A stretch of 64,000 nucleotides of DNA from Klebsiella aerogenes (GTDB taxonomy: Bacteria; Pseudomonadota; Gammaproteobacteria; Enterobacterales; Enterobacteriaceae): assembly GCA_029027985.1 (NCBI GenBank), contig CP119076.1, positions 2,196,422-2,260,421 on the forward strand, written 5' to 3'. A program made the translations under genes and the position numbers. Below are positions 25,705 to 34,636 of the stretch, piece by piece (position 1 is the first letter of the stretch; each line of letters begins with the position of its first letter). The notes below the pieces were generated by a model, which saw only the letters and a list, made by a program, of their open reading frames with translations, had not been told where the DNA came from and did no database searches.

Positions 25705-26889
25705 TCAGGCGTGGGATGATTCGCTCACCAGCGATACGCGACGTTGCTGCATCCAGTAACCCACGCCTACCAGCACGATGGAGATCAGCATCACGCTGGT
25801 GGTGGTCAGCAGCGGGGTGGCGATCAGGCTGGAGACCAGCAGGCTTGCCAGGAAACACAGGCCAAGCTGCAACGTATTCTGCAGGGCGGCGGCGCGGCCC
25901 GTTGCCTGTGGGAAGGGTTTTAGCGCCTGGGCGACGACGATTGGGTAGATGCCGCCGTTGACGATAGCCATGATGCAGAACGGGATCATCAGACCAACCA
26001 GCGACGGGTCATCCTGCAGACCAACCAGCCAGGTAGCCGCGACGCTCAGCGCAAAGACGATCAGCAGCCAGGGCAGCATCTGATGGCCCGGCCATTTCTG
26101 CAACGCGGCGCGGCAGCCGTAACCGCCGACCAGGAAGGCGATGGTTTGTGGTACGTAGCTCAGGCCGATGACCGTCGGGCCGTAGCCCATTTCATGCAGG
26201 ATAAACGGCGAACCGGTCAGCCAGGCGAAGAAGCTGGCGGAACAGGCGGCGTAAATTAAGACGTTACCGCTGTATTCACGCGAACTCAGCAGCGCCATGA
26301 AGGTCAATTTTTTCTGCGTGTCGCCAGCAGGTTTAATCACCGGTTTCAGGCGCAGTGCTGGCAGCATCAGCAGTAGCGTAATGGCAAACAACGTGGCGAA
26401 AATCGCTTGCCATTCCAGATGGACCAGCAACCAACTGCCGAGCAGCGGCGCCAGTGCGGGTGAAAGTCCGACCAGCGGCATGATGGTGGCGAAAATACGA
26501 TTGATGCGCTGAGCTGGATAGTAATCGGTCACCATCGCCTGCCAGGTGACCGCTGCGGCGCACACGCCGATCGCCTGGATAAAGCGCAGTACCAGCATCA
26601 GGGTGGCATCGCGAACCCACAGCATTCCGAGACAGCCGAGGGCGAAAATCGTCAGACCCGCGAGCAAAATTGGTTTACGGCCATAGCGATCCGACAGGGG
26701 ACCCCAGAACAACTGGCCGATGGCGAACCCGGCAAGAAACAGGCTCAGACTGGCGCTGACTGACGCCGCTGAGGTGTTGAGATCTTGCTGAATGGCGGCG
26801 AATGCCGGCAGATACATGTCGGTGGCCAGGAAGCCGAGTACGCTCAGGCCGGCCAGCCACACCAAAAATCCTTTCCCAGGTTGTTGCAT
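25705..26889 (-). CDS. punC: Purine nucleoside MFS transporter PunC (YdhC)
   Basis: A 394-residue major facilitator of the Bcr/CflA drug-resistance branch with twelve spans. The loop [15 protein letters not shown] (near 70) is the classic MFS motif. E. coli PunC (YdhC) was linked to inosine/adenosine uptake and is activated by PunR. I use ATG 26889 ([14 protein letters not shown]), as in E. coli; the longer frame to 26973 runs through the divergent promoter region. It is divergent from punR. Confidence 0.92.
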   Translation of the reverse strand: MQQPGKGFLVWLAGLSVLGFLATDMYLPAFAAIQQDLNTSAASVSASLSLFLAGFAIGQLFWGPLSDRYGRKPILLAGLTIFALGCLGMLWVRDATLMLVLRFIQAIGVCAAAVTWQAMVTDYYPAQRINRIFATIMPLVGLSPALAPLLGSWLLVHLEWQAIFATLFAITLLLMLPALRLKPVIKPAGDTQKKLTFMALLSSREYSGNVLIYAACSASFFAWLTGSPFILHEMGYGPTVIGLSYVPQTIAFLVGGYGCRAALQKWPGHQMLPWLLIVFALSVAATWLVGLQDDPSLVGLMIPFCIMAIVNGGIYPIVVAQALKPFPQATGRAAALQNTLQLGLCFLASLLVSSLIATPLLTTTSVMLISIVLVGVGYWMQQRRVSLVSESSHA

Positions 26890-27001
26890 AACATTCTCTT
26901 TTAACTGATGCAGGTATGATGCCGCAAAGTGTAGGGAGTGCAATTCGCCTTGTGAAACGCTAATATTTGTCACATGCGTTCAAAAATTTTGCAGGCAAAA
27001 T

Positions 27002-27913
27002 ATGTGGTCGGAATACTCGCTGGAAGTGGTTGATGCCGTGGCCCGTAACGGGAGTTTCAGCGCGGCAGCGCAGGAGCTACATCGCGTGCCCTCAGCGGTG
27101 AGCTACACAGTCCGTCAACTGGAGGAGTGGCTGGCGGTTCCTTTGTTTGAACGTCGTCACCGCGACGTTGAATTAACCCCGGCCGGAGTCTGGTTTTTAC
27201 AGGAAGGGCGTTCTGTTATCAAAAAAATGCAGATCACCCGTCAGCAGTGTCAGCAAATTGCCAACGGCTGGCGCGGCCAGCTGTCGATCGCGGTCGACGA
27301 TATTGTTAAGCCGGCGCGTATGCGCCAGATGATCGTTGATTTTTATCGTCATTTTACCGATGTTGAACTGATCGTTTTTCAGGAAGTATTTAACGGTGTC
27401 TGGGATGCGTTAGCTGATGGGCGCGTGGAGTTAGCTATCGGTGCAACACGTTCAATTCCTGTCGGGGGACGCTACGCCTTCCGTGATATGGGAATGCTTA
27501 ACTGGCACTGCGTGGTGGCCAGCCATCATCCGCTGGCGCAGATGGAAGGGGCGCTCAGCGATGACGTGTTGCGCAACTGGCCGTCGCTGGTGCGCGAAGA
27601 TACTTCACGCTCGCTGCCGAAGCGCACAACCTGGCTTCTGGATAATCAGAAACGAGTCGTGGTGCCGGATTGGGAATCCTCGGCTACCTGCCTTTCGGCA
27701 GGACTCTGCGTCGGGATGGTGCCGGGCCACTTTGCGCGTCCACGTATTGATAGCGGCGAATGGACGGCGCTGACGCTGGAAAACCCATTCCCGGATGCCG
27801 CCTGCTGTCTGACGTGGCAACAGAGCGATGCCTCACCGGCATTAAGCTGGTTACTGGGCTATCTTGGCGACAGCGAGACGTTGAACCGGGAATGGTTGCG
27901 GGCGCCGGAATAA
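27002..27913 (+). CDS. punR: LysR-type regulator PunR (YdhB)
   Basis: A 303-residue LysR-family regulator. The winged helix-turn-helix is at about 1-60 (NGSFSAAAQELHRVPSAVSY) and the periplasmic-binding-like sensor domain follows from about 90. In E. coli it activates the divergent punC for growth on purine nucleosides. The same divergent layout is kept here with 112 bp between. It ends 18 bp from the convergent purR. Confidence 0.93.
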   Translation: MWSEYSLEVVDAVARNGSFSAAAQELHRVPSAVSYTVRQLEEWLAVPLFERRHRDVELTPAGVWFLQEGRSVIKKMQITRQQCQQIANGWRGQLSIAVDDIVKPARMRQMIVDFYRHFTDVELIVFQEVFNGVWDALADGRVELAIGATRSIPVGGRYAFRDMGMLNWHCVVASHHPLAQMEGALSDDVLRNWPSLVREDTSRSLPKRTTWLLDNQKRVVVPDWESSATCLSAGLCVGMVPGHFARPRIDSGEWTALTLENPFPDAACCLTWQQSDASPALSWLLGYLGDSETLNREWLRAPE

Positions 27914-27931
27914 CCGACGCCGGAAGGGCGC

Positions 27932-28957
27932 TTAGCGGCGGTAATCGACGAAAGGACCGTCGGCGACCGAACGACGTTCGATCAGTCGCGGGTGTACTTC
28001 AATGGACTGCGACTCTTCGCGTTTATTAACAATACGATCGAGCAGCATATTGAAGGCCGCTTCCCCGAGCGAATCCTTCGGCTGGTGGATGGTGGTCAGC
28101 GCCGGACTGAAGTAGCGGGCGTTGCGCACATTATCATAACCGATCAGTGAAATGTCCTGCGGCACGCGCAAACCCATTTCGTCGGCCGCGCAGATCGCTC
28201 CCATCGCCATGATATCGCCGCCGCAGAAAACGGCAGTCGGGCGATGATGCTGATTCAGAATCTGCTGCATCGCGCGGTAGCCGGACTCCGGTTCAAAGTC
28301 GCCCTGAACCACCCAGTTTTCCGGCACGTTGATATGCGCTTCCTTCATCGCCTGCATAAACCCGGCCAGGCGTCCTGCGCCGGTATTACGCTCAAGCGGC
28401 CCTGGAATGACGCCAATCTCACGGTGCCCGCGTTCGATCAGGTAACGGCCGGCGATATAGCCGCCTTCAAAGGCGTTATCGATAACCGAGTCGGTGAAGT
28501 CCGCTTTCGCTTCGCCCCAGTCCATGACCACCATCGGAATATGGCGGTACTCTTCCAGCATGCTCAGTACGGACTCCGGATACTCGGAACACATCACCAG
28601 TAAGCCGTCTACGCGCTTCTGCGCCATCATCGACAGATAGGCGCGTTGCTTCTCCGGATCGTTCCACGCGTTGCCCAGAATCAGGGTATAACCTTTCTGG
28701 AAGCAGCTTTTCTCTACGGATTCGATAATTTCAGCGAAATAGGCCGCTTCGCTGCTGGTAGCCAGCAAACCGATCGATTTGGTGTGATTGACTTTTAGAC
28801 TACGGGCCACGGCGCTCGGCGAATAGTGCAATTCTTTGATTGCCGCCCAGACTGCGTTGCGCGTCTCTTCCGCCACAAAACGAGTTTTGTTAATCACATG
28901 TGATACAGTTGTAGTGGAAACGTTTGCGCGTTTCGCCACATCTTTAATAGTTGCCAT
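27932..28957 (-). CDS. purR: Purine repressor PurR
   Basis: A 341-residue LacI-family repressor using hypoxanthine or guanine as corepressor. The N-terminal helix-turn-helix and hinge [20 protein letters not shown] and the ARSLKVN hinge are intact, followed by the sugar-binding-protein-like corepressor domain. Two PurR-box-like sites, one upstream and one inside the first codons, indicate autoregulation as in E. coli. It represses purine synthesis, relevant beside punRC and the purine cluster of this window. Confidence 0.96.
   Translation of the reverse strand: MATIKDVAKRANVSTTTVSHVINKTRFVAEETRNAVWAAIKELHYSPSAVARSLKVNHTKSIGLLATSSEAAYFAEIIESVEKSCFQKGYTLILGNAWNDPEKQRAYLSMMAQKRVDGLLVMCSEYPESVLSMLEEYRHIPMVVMDWGEAKADFTDSVIDNAFEGGYIAGRYLIERGHREIGVIPGPLERNTGAGRLAGFMQAMKEAHINVPENWVVQGDFEPESGYRAMQQILNQHHRPTAVFCGGDIMAMGAICAADEMGLRVPQDISLIGYDNVRNARYFSPALTTIHQPKDSLGEAAFNMLLDRIVNKREESQSIEVHPRLIERRSVADGPFVDYRR
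28914..28929. promoter_or_regulatory. PurR box inside purR coding region
   Basis: The 16-mer GTGGAAACGTTTGCGC matches 12 of 16 bases of the PurR palindrome, with a perfect AAACGTTT core. It overlaps about codons 10-15 of purR, the same arrangement as a second, internal operator. Confidence 0.55.
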
Positions 28958-29000
28958 TACTTCTCACTCCAGACCTTGACCTGATCGTCTGATTATCAAT

Positions 29001-29016
29001 ACGTAAACGTTTGCCT
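29001..29016. promoter_or_regulatory. PurR operator upstream of purR
   Basis: ACGTAAACGTTTGCCT matches the PurR consensus ACGCAAACGTTTGCGT except at three bases, 44 bp upstream of the purR start codon. It fits the autoregulatory operator known in E. coli. Confidence 0.85.
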
Positions 29017-29252
29017 ATACACACCCTGTATACAATGCTCAACATTGCAACACCCGGGAAAACGACACAGAACGACAGGAAGGGGTCAATGGCCGATACG
29101 CTTTCAAATTAGCGTGGGATTTTGTCCGATCTTGGGGCAAAGGGGAAGAGCAAAAATGTGCATCACCCTAAATCCGGGGAGATTTTTGCATTATTTTGTG
29201 CAAAAATGAGCAAGCTCACTTTTCGTGTGGGGATAATCAGGGGAGAAAATTG

Positions 29253-29342
29253 ATGAGTACAGATTTAAAGTTTTCGCTGATCACGACGATTATTGTTCTG
29301 GGTCTGATCGTCGCAGCCGGCCTGACGGCGGTACTACACTGA
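29253..29342 (+). CDS. ynhF: Small membrane protein YnhF
   Basis: A 29-residue single-span protein beginning MSTDLKFSLITTIIVLGL and ending GLTAVLH, nearly identical to E. coli YnhF, which lies in the same place between purR and ydhP. It follows GGGGAGAAAATTG. The E. coli protein is a stress-linked inner-membrane miniprotein that keeps its formyl-methionine; its role is unknown. Confidence 0.9.
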   Translation: MSTDLKFSLITTIIVLGLIVAAGLTAVLH

Positions 29343-29502
29343 TTTCACGGCGGGGGGGATTATTCCCTCCCGTTCTGCCATTATTCGCAAATCTGCAATA
29401 ATCTTTTGTCATTTCGTTTACTTCTGTTTTTCTGTGATTGATGTCATCCTTTTGGCTTCTGATGCAATGCCGTGAATAAATGCGGCCTGATGGAGTCACT
29501 GA

Positions 29503-30669
29503 ATGAAAATCAACTTTCCCTTATTAGCTTTGGCGATCGGTGCCTTCGGTATCGGTACGACCGAGTTTTCCCCGATGGGATTGCTGCCGGTCATCGCCAA
29601 AGGCGTAGACGTCTCTATCCCGGCGGCGGGGATGCTGATTAGCGCCTACGCCATTGGCGTAATGGTCGGGGCGCCATTAATGACTTTATTGCTGTCGCAC
29701 CGTTCGCGCCGCAATGCGTTAATCTTCCTGATGGGTATTTTCACCCTCGGTAACGTACTTTCTTCTATTGCGCCGGATTACACCACGCTGATGCTGTCGC
29801 GTATTATTACCAGCCTCAACCATGGCGCGTTCTTTGGCCTTGGTTCGGTGGTTGCCGCGAGCGTGGTGCCGAAACACAAACAGGCCAGCGCCGTCGCCAC
29901 CATGTTTATGGGGCTGACCATTGCCAATATCGGTGGCGTACCGGTAGCCACCTGGCTTGGTGAAACCATTGGCTGGAGAATGTCATTCCTCGCCACGGCG
30001 GGTCTGGGGCTGATCTCGATGATAAGCCTGTGGTTCTCTCTGCCGAAAGGAAGCGCAGGCGAGCGCCCGAATGTGAAGCGCGAACTGTCGGTACTGATGC
30101 GACCTCAGGTGCTGTCCGCCTTGTTAACCACCGTTCTTGGCGCAGGGGCGATGTTCACGCTGTACACCTATATTTCTCCGGTGCTGCACACTATCACTCA
30201 CGCCGCGCCGCTGTTTGTTACCGCGATGCTGGTGTTGATTGGTATCGGTTTCTCGCTCGGGAATTACCTGGGGGGGAAATTCGCCGACCGTTCTGTTTCC
30301 GCCACCCTGAAAGGCTTTCTGCTGCTACTGATCGCTATTATGCTGGCTATTCCGCTGCTGGTGCAGTCGCAACTGGGTGCCGCCGTGAGTATGGTGGTCT
30401 GGGGCGCGGCAACCTTCGCGGTCGTTCCGCCGTTGCAGATGCGTGTGATGCGAGTAGCGCATGAAGCTCCCGGCCTGTCGTCTTCAGTCAACATTGGCGC
30501 GTTCAACATGGGCAACGCGCTGGGCGCGGCAGCGGGCGGTGCGGTAATTTCCGGCGGTCTGGGCTACACCTTTGTTCCGGTGATGGGCGCGATTATTGCC
30601 GGACTGGCATTGGTGGTCGTGCTGCTGGGCGGACGTGCTCAGCCAGAAGAGGCATTGGCGAAAAACTAA
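29503..30669 (+). CDS. ydhP: MFS transporter YdhP
   Basis: A 388-residue major facilitator of the drug:H+ antiporter DHA1 type (AraJ/SotB branch) with twelve spans. The N-terminus has the family signature GAFGIGTTEFSPMGLLPVIA. E. coli YdhP is 389 residues and its substrate is unproven. It precedes a strong terminator shared with sodB. Confidence 0.9.
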   Translation: MKINFPLLALAIGAFGIGTTEFSPMGLLPVIAKGVDVSIPAAGMLISAYAIGVMVGAPLMTLLLSHRSRRNALIFLMGIFTLGNVLSSIAPDYTTLMLSRIITSLNHGAFFGLGSVVAASVVPKHKQASAVATMFMGLTIANIGGVPVATWLGETIGWRMSFLATAGLGLISMISLWFSLPKGSAGERPNVKRELSVLMRPQVLSALLTTVLGAGAMFTLYTYISPVLHTITHAAPLFVTAMLVLIGIGFSLGNYLGGKFADRSVSATLKGFLLLLIAIMLAIPLLVQSQLGAAVSMVVWGAATFAVVPPLQMRVMRVAHEAPGLSSSVNIGAFNMGNALGAAAGGAVISGGLGYTFVPVMGAIIAGLALVVVLLGGRAQPEEALAKN

Positions 30670-30683
30670 GCTTCATTGAGATG

Positions 30684-30726
30684 AAAAAAAACCGCAGAGG
30701 GGAGAACCCTGCTGCGGTTTTTGTTT
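30684..30726. terminator. Bidirectional terminator ydhP/sodB
   Basis: AAACCGCAG pairs with CTGCGGTTT, with an inner AGGG/CCCT pairing, flanked by A8 on the left and a T-rich tail on the right, between convergent ydhP and sodB. Confidence 0.93.
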
Positions 30727-31308
30727 TTATGCAGCCAGATTGGCGGCAACAAACTTCCAGTTAACCAGCGCCCAGAAGTGTTCCAGATAGTTAGGACGGG
30801 CATTGCGGTAGTCGATGTAGTAGGCGTGTTCCCACACATCAACGGTCAGCAGCGGCGTAGCGTCGGTGGTCAGCGGGGTGCCAGCGTTGCTGGTGGAAAC
30901 GATAGCCAGGCTGCCGTCCGCATTTTTCACAAGCCAGGTCCAGCCAGCGCCAAAGTTTTTCGCGGCTGCATCGGTGAATTTCGCTTTAAACTCAGCGAAG
31001 CTGCCGAAGGATTTGGCAATGGCTGCCGCCAGGTCGCCTTCCGGCTCACCGCCGGCGTTCGGCGCCAGGCAGTTCCAGTAGAAGGTGTGGTTCCAGACCT
31101 GCGCGGCGTTATTGAAGACGCCACCTTCAGAAGAGCGAACGATCTCTTCCAGGGATTTGCCTTCAAAAGCTGTGTCTTTGATCAGGTTGTTGAGGTTGGT
31201 CACGTAGGCCTGGTGGTGCTTACCGTAGTGGTATTCCAGGGTTTCTGCGGAAATGTGCGGCGCCAGGGCGTCTTTTGCATATGGTAATGCAGGTAATTCG
31301 AACGACAT
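30727..31308 (-). CDS. sodB: Iron superoxide dismutase SodB
   Basis: A 193-residue Fe-SOD, the standard length. Iron ligands H27 (GKHHQAY region), H74 (VWNHTFYW), D157 and H161 ([10 protein letters not shown]) are visible. It removes cytoplasmic superoxide. The leader AAGGAGAGTAGCAATG is the same as in E. coli, where the small RNA RyhB pairs over the start codon to repress sodB when iron is short; the conserved bases suggest the same control. Confidence 0.96.
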   Translation of the reverse strand: MSFELPALPYAKDALAPHISAETLEYHYGKHHQAYVTNLNNLIKDTAFEGKSLEEIVRSSEGGVFNNAAQVWNHTFYWNCLAPNAGGEPEGDLAAAIAKSFGSFAEFKAKFTDAAAKNFGAGWTWLVKNADGSLAIVSTSNAGTPLTTDATPLLTVDVWEHAYYIDYRNARPNYLEHFWALVNWKFVAANLAA

Positions 31309-31532
31309 TGCTACTCTCCTTATAACTTTTTGTTTTTTCTCACATTAATTAGGTGATGGCTAACCTGAATACAGCATTGTCTGTACTTCGCTGTCGCGAG
31401 TGTGACATGTTATTGTGTTGAGAATGTTAACATTTGCTGAAGGCAGTTAAAAGACTTACAACAAGAAAGGTTATTGGTTGCCGCGTGGGGGGATTGCCGC
31501 CGTAGCGGCAAACTGAGCTTAAGCGCACATTT

Positions 31533-32408
31533 TTAGCGAATGGTTTTTGGCGTCATCACGCGGCGTGCGCCGACATAGTGACGAACCCAGTAATCTTCGC
31601 TTAATGAGGTTATCTGAATATCGCGGCCGGTACGCGGCGACTGAATAAACTTACCGTTGCCGACGTAGACGCCAACGTGGTCGGCGGTGCCGCGTCCGCG
31701 GGTGCGGAAGAAGACCAGATCGCCGCTCTGCAGCTCGTCGCGGTCAACCGGGCGAGCGTCGCGCAAATGGTACATTTCGTTAGCGGTGCGCGGAATATGG
31801 ATTTTGACCAAATCTTTATAGGCGTAATAAACCAGACCGCTGCAATCAAAGCCGGTACGCGGCGAGGATCCGCCCCAACGGTAGGGCTTGCCAATTTGAT
31901 CCATCAGTTTATTCATGGCGGTACTCTGCGCTTTTTGCACGCGTGCTTTATGCGCGTCGGCAATCGTCAGATTCGGCTCGTCAGCAACTGGTTTACAGCG
32001 CTTTTTATAGCCTTTACGCACCACGCATTGGCTCTTCACGCTGTTTAGCGCAAGAGTCGATTCTTCGCTGGATTTTACCGTTTTCGCACACTGCTTTTTA
32101 TAACCTTTACGCAACACGCACTTCTTCGTGGCACCGGCGGCCTGACGATTGAGGGCGGTTTGGCTTGCTGCGGTAGTGCGGGTAGGGTGCTTAGAACTCG
32201 AGGTTTTTTTACTGGCGGTTTTAGCGGTGGATTTGGATTTATGCTGCGTTGCTTTTTTCTTACGCTCGGCGGTGGTGCCTTTTGCCGGATGCGCCTTCGG
32301 CGTAGCCGAAGCGTGCGTATGCCCTGAAGCATGCGCCAATGGCGTAAGCGAGATAGATGTAAACAGTAATGCACAGAGCGATATCGCGATTTTATTGAGC
32401 CGCGCCAC
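31533..32408 (-). CDS. mepH: Murein DD-endopeptidase MepH
   Basis: A 291-residue periplasmic NlpC/P60 hydrolase (E. coli YdhO, 271 residues) that cuts D-Ala-mDAP crosslinks. A signal peptide ends near residue 27 (LAHA-S). A long Lys/Ala/Ser/Thr-rich linker follows. The catalytic domain starts near 170, with Cys in GFDCSGLVYYAYK and His in ADHVGVYVGNGKF. The linker carries two copies of a C-V-x-R-K-G-Y-K-K-x-C motif (about residues 97-108 and 132-142), whereas E. coli has one, which explains the extra length. Confidence 0.92.
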   Translation of the reverse strand: MARLNKIAISLCALLFTSISLTPLAHASGHTHASATPKAHPAKGTTAERKKKATQHKSKSTAKTASKKTSSSKHPTRTTAASQTALNRQAAGATKKCVLRKGYKKQCAKTVKSSEESTLALNSVKSQCVVRKGYKKRCKPVADEPNLTIADAHKARVQKAQSTAMNKLMDQIGKPYRWGGSSPRTGFDCSGLVYYAYKDLVKIHIPRTANEMYHLRDARPVDRDELQSGDLVFFRTRGRGTADHVGVYVGNGKFIQSPRTGRDIQITSLSEDYWVRHYVGARRVMTPKTIR

Positions 32409-32745
32409 TGAGCAATCCCCTGATTAAATTACAGACATATACCTATGCCTGACGGTGAATGACAAACCGGAATAATTCTAAAGCATAAAAAGCCAGAAAG
32501 TTAATACTCTTTTGTATCTAAAATGTCGTTTGGTTAACGATTGCAAAAAAATAAGTCAGACAATCGCCATCTCGTACATAAAATGCGCAATGCGCCTTGC
32601 GAGACACGATAAAGTGATATTTTTAAGGCAACTTCAGGCGACAGAAGATAAAATGTGACGAGTGAAAAAATGTTATTATCGGTCCTGCGTCCAGGACGCT
32701 ACAATGACAAATTACTGCCGTAAAGATGTTTAAGGAAGCACGACA
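32409..32745. other. Divergent region mepH-grxD
   Basis: These 337 bp are AT-rich and hold no gene. Near grxD there is a GTCCTG-N4-CAGGAC inverted repeat (32682-32697) immediately before a -10-like TACAAT (32700-32705), which is probably the grxD promoter and a candidate operator. Confidence 0.4.
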
Positions 32746-33093
32746 ATGAGCACCACTTTAGAAACGATCCAACGTCAAATCGCTGAAAACCCAATTCTGC
32801 TGTACATGAAAGGCTCTCCGAAGCTGCCGAGCTGCGGCTTTTCCGCTCAGGCAGTGCAGGCGCTGTCCGCCTGTGGCGAACGTTTTGCTTACGTCGACAT
32901 CCTGCAGAACCCGGATATCCGCGCTGAGCTGCCGAAATACGCTAACTGGCCGACCTTCCCGCAGCTGTGGGTTGACGGTGAACTGGTTGGCGGTTGCGAC
33001 ATCATCATCGAAATGTATCAGCGCGGCGAACTGCAGCAGCTGATCAAAGAAACGGCCGCGAAGCACAACGCTGACGAGCCAAAAGCAGAGTAA
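32746..33093 (+). CDS. grxD: Monothiol glutaredoxin GrxD
   Basis: A 115-residue monothiol glutaredoxin with the CGFS active site at C30 (LPSCGFSAQ). It binds a [2Fe-2S] cluster with glutathione and passes clusters to client proteins together with BolA-type partners. The glutathione-binding TFPQLWVDGELVGGCD segment is intact. ATG follows AAGGAAGCACGACA. It is convergent with rnt and shares a bidirectional terminator with it. Confidence 0.96.
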   Translation: MSTTLETIQRQIAENPILLYMKGSPKLPSCGFSAQAVQALSACGERFAYVDILQNPDIRAELPKYANWPTFPQLWVDGELVGGCDIIIEMYQRGELQQLIKETAAKHNADEPKAE

Positions 33094-33110
33094 TTTTTTC
33101 GCTGCAACGA

Positions 33111-33141
33111 AAAAAGCGACTTCCCGGGAAGTCGCTTTTTT
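33111..33141. terminator. Bidirectional terminator grxD/rnt
   Basis: AAAAAGCGACTTC and GAAGTCGCTTTTT form a perfect palindrome around CCGG, between convergent grxD and rnt. Confidence 0.95.
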
Positions 33142-33147
33142 TATCGC

Positions 33148-33792
33148 TTATGCTTCGACCGGCGGTAACGGCCAGCCGCCAAGACGCTTCCAGCGGTTGA
33201 CGATTTCGCAGAACAGCTGGGCCGTTTGCTCGGTGTCATACAGCGCGGAGTGGGCCTGGGCGCCATCGAATGCCATTCCTGCCGCGATGCAGGCTTTAGA
33301 CAACACGGTTTGTCCTAACGCCAGCCCGCTCAGGGCGGCGGTATCGAAGGTCACGAAAGGGTGGAACGGATTGCGCTTCAACCCCGCGCGCTCGGCGGCG
33401 GCCATGGTAAAACTGTGATCGAAGGTCGCGTTGTGCGCCACCATAATCGCGCGGCTGCAATCGCTCTCTTTCATGCCTTTGCGGACCATCTTGAAAATCG
33501 CGTGCAGGGCATCGTATTCACTCACCGCGCCGCGTTCAGGATCGTTCGGGTTAATCCCATTAAAAGCCAGCGCTTCCGGCTGCAGGTTAGCGCCTTCGAA
33601 GGGCTCTATGTGAAAATGCAGCGTTTCATCCGGCATCAGCCAGCCCTGCTCATCCATCTTCAACGTAATAGCGGCGATTTCCAGCAGGGCGTCGGTTTTG
33701 GCATTAAACCCGGCGGTCTCAACATCAATTACCACAGGATAAAAACCGCGAAAACGGCCGCACAGACCATTAAGTTGAGCGTTCTCGGACAT
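33148..33792 (-). CDS. rnt: Ribonuclease T
   Basis: A 214-residue DEDDh 3'-5' exoribonuclease that trims the 3' ends of tRNA and other stable RNAs. Catalytic D23 and E25 ([10 protein letters not shown]) and the C-terminal HSALYDTE are present, so this copy is intact. Its promoter-proximal sequence and first 67 codons are duplicated in tandem immediately upstream (33590-34095). The intact gene therefore sits behind a truncated copy of itself, which may change its expression. Confidence 0.95.
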   Translation of the reverse strand: MSENAQLNGLCGRFRGFYPVVIDVETAGFNAKTDALLEIAAITLKMDEQGWLMPDETLHFHIEPFEGANLQPEALAFNGINPNDPERGAVSEYDALHAIFKMVRKGMKESDCSRAIMVAHNATFDHSFTMAAAERAGLKRNPFHPFVTFDTAALSGLALGQTVLSKACIAAGMAFDGAQAHSALYDTEQTAQLFCEIVNRWKRLGGWPLPPVEA

Positions 33793-34095
33793 CAGATTCT
33801 CTTAGCTGGAAAAAAGTAGCGCGCATTATGGCAAATTTTGCCGCGCCTTCGAAGGGCTCTATGTGAAAATGCAGCGTTTCATCCGGCATCAGCCAGCCCT
33901 GCTCATCCATCTTCAACGTAATAGCGGCGATTTCCAGCAGGGCGTCGGTTTTGGCATTAAACCCGGCGGTCTCAACATCAATTACCACAGGATAAAAACC
34001 GCGAAAACGGCCGCACAGACCATTAAGTTGAGCGTTCTCGGACATCAGATTCTCTTAGCTGGAAAAAAGTAGCGCGCATTATGGCAAATTTTGCC
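33590..34095. repeat. Perfect 253-bp tandem duplication at rnt
   Basis: Bases 33590-33842 are repeated at 33843-34095 with no difference that I could find. A 7-bp word GCGCCTT stands at 33590, 33843 and 34096, meaning the duplication joined at 7-bp microhomology. Each unit contains the rnt ribosome binding site, start codon and 67 codons, plus about 50 bp of leader. Confidence 0.97.
33770..34045 (-). pseudogene. Truncated duplicate of rnt
   Basis: The duplicated rnt start opens a 91-codon frame. Its first 66-67 residues are identical to RNase T, including both catalytic acids of the first motif; the remaining 24 are junction-derived. The frame stops 23 bp inside the intact rnt gene, in another reading frame, so its ribosomes could influence initiation at the true start. 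The product lacks most of the nuclease fold and is not expected to be active. Confidence 0.85.
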
Positions 34096-34150
34096 GCGCC
34101 TTGCAGCAGGAAGGGGATAAAACAACGGGCGCGCGTGCGCCCGGGATAAC

Positions 34151-34558
34151 TTAATTGCCGAGACCTTTCCCGGCATCTTTCTCTTCGATAAGCTCGATTT
34201 TGTAGCCGTCCGGATCTTCAACGAACGCGATAACCGTGCTGCCGCCTTTCACCGGGCCAGCTTCGCGGGTGACGTTGCCGCCGTTCTGGCGAATACGTTC
34301 GCAGGCTTCTGCCGCGTTGTCGACGCTCAGCGCGATGTGACCGTATGCGCTGCCGAGTTCGTATTGATCCACGCCCCAGTTATAGGTCAGCTCAATAACC
34401 GCGGTATCGCTCTCTTCGCCGTAGCCGACGAAAGCCAGCGAGTATTTATACTCAGGGTTTTCGCTGGTGCGCAGCAGCTTCATGCCCAGGACGTTGGTGT
34501 AAAACTCGATAGAACGTTGCAGGTCGCCAACGCGTAGCATGGTGTGAAGTAAGCGCAT
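34151..34558 (-). CDS. gloA: Glyoxalase I
   Basis: A 135-residue nickel-dependent lactoylglutathione lyase, identical in length to E. coli GloA. It isomerises the methylglyoxal-glutathione hemithioacetal. Metal ligands H5 (MRLLHTM), E56 (VIELTYNWG), H74 (AYGHIAL) and E122 ([10 protein letters not shown]) are visible. The ATG at 34558 is chosen over 34588 to match the family. It follows nemA, as in the E. coli nemRA-gloA operon that detoxifies electrophiles. Confidence 0.95.
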   Translation of the reverse strand: MRLLHTMLRVGDLQRSIEFYTNVLGMKLLRTSENPEYKYSLAFVGYGEESDTAVIELTYNWGVDQYELGSAYGHIALSVDNAAEACERIRQNGGNVTREAGPVKGGSTVIAFVEDPDGYKIELIEEKDAGKGLGN

Positions 34559-34601
34559 AATATCCCCTATGCAGTTTGTTTGGTACATCAGAGTCTTGAG
34601 T

Positions 34602-34625
34602 ATAGCGGCGATGGTACGCCGCTAT
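34602..34625. other. Intergenic hairpin nemA-gloA
   Basis: ATAGCGGCG and CGCCGCTAT form a perfect 9-bp stem with a 6-base loop between nemA and gloA. No T-tract follows, so it may be an RNA-processing or stability element rather than a terminator. Confidence 0.5.
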
Positions 34626-34636
34626 CAATGGAGGGA

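Noticed and set aside
29351..29372. G/C-run hairpin after ynhF as a terminator
   Set aside because: The stem contains a wobble pair and lacks a T-tail; read-through into ydhP cannot be excluded.
31494..31511. Hairpin TTGCCGC/GCGGCAA between sodB and mepH as a terminator
   Set aside because: It has no T-tract in either direction, so I could not support it as an intrinsic terminator.
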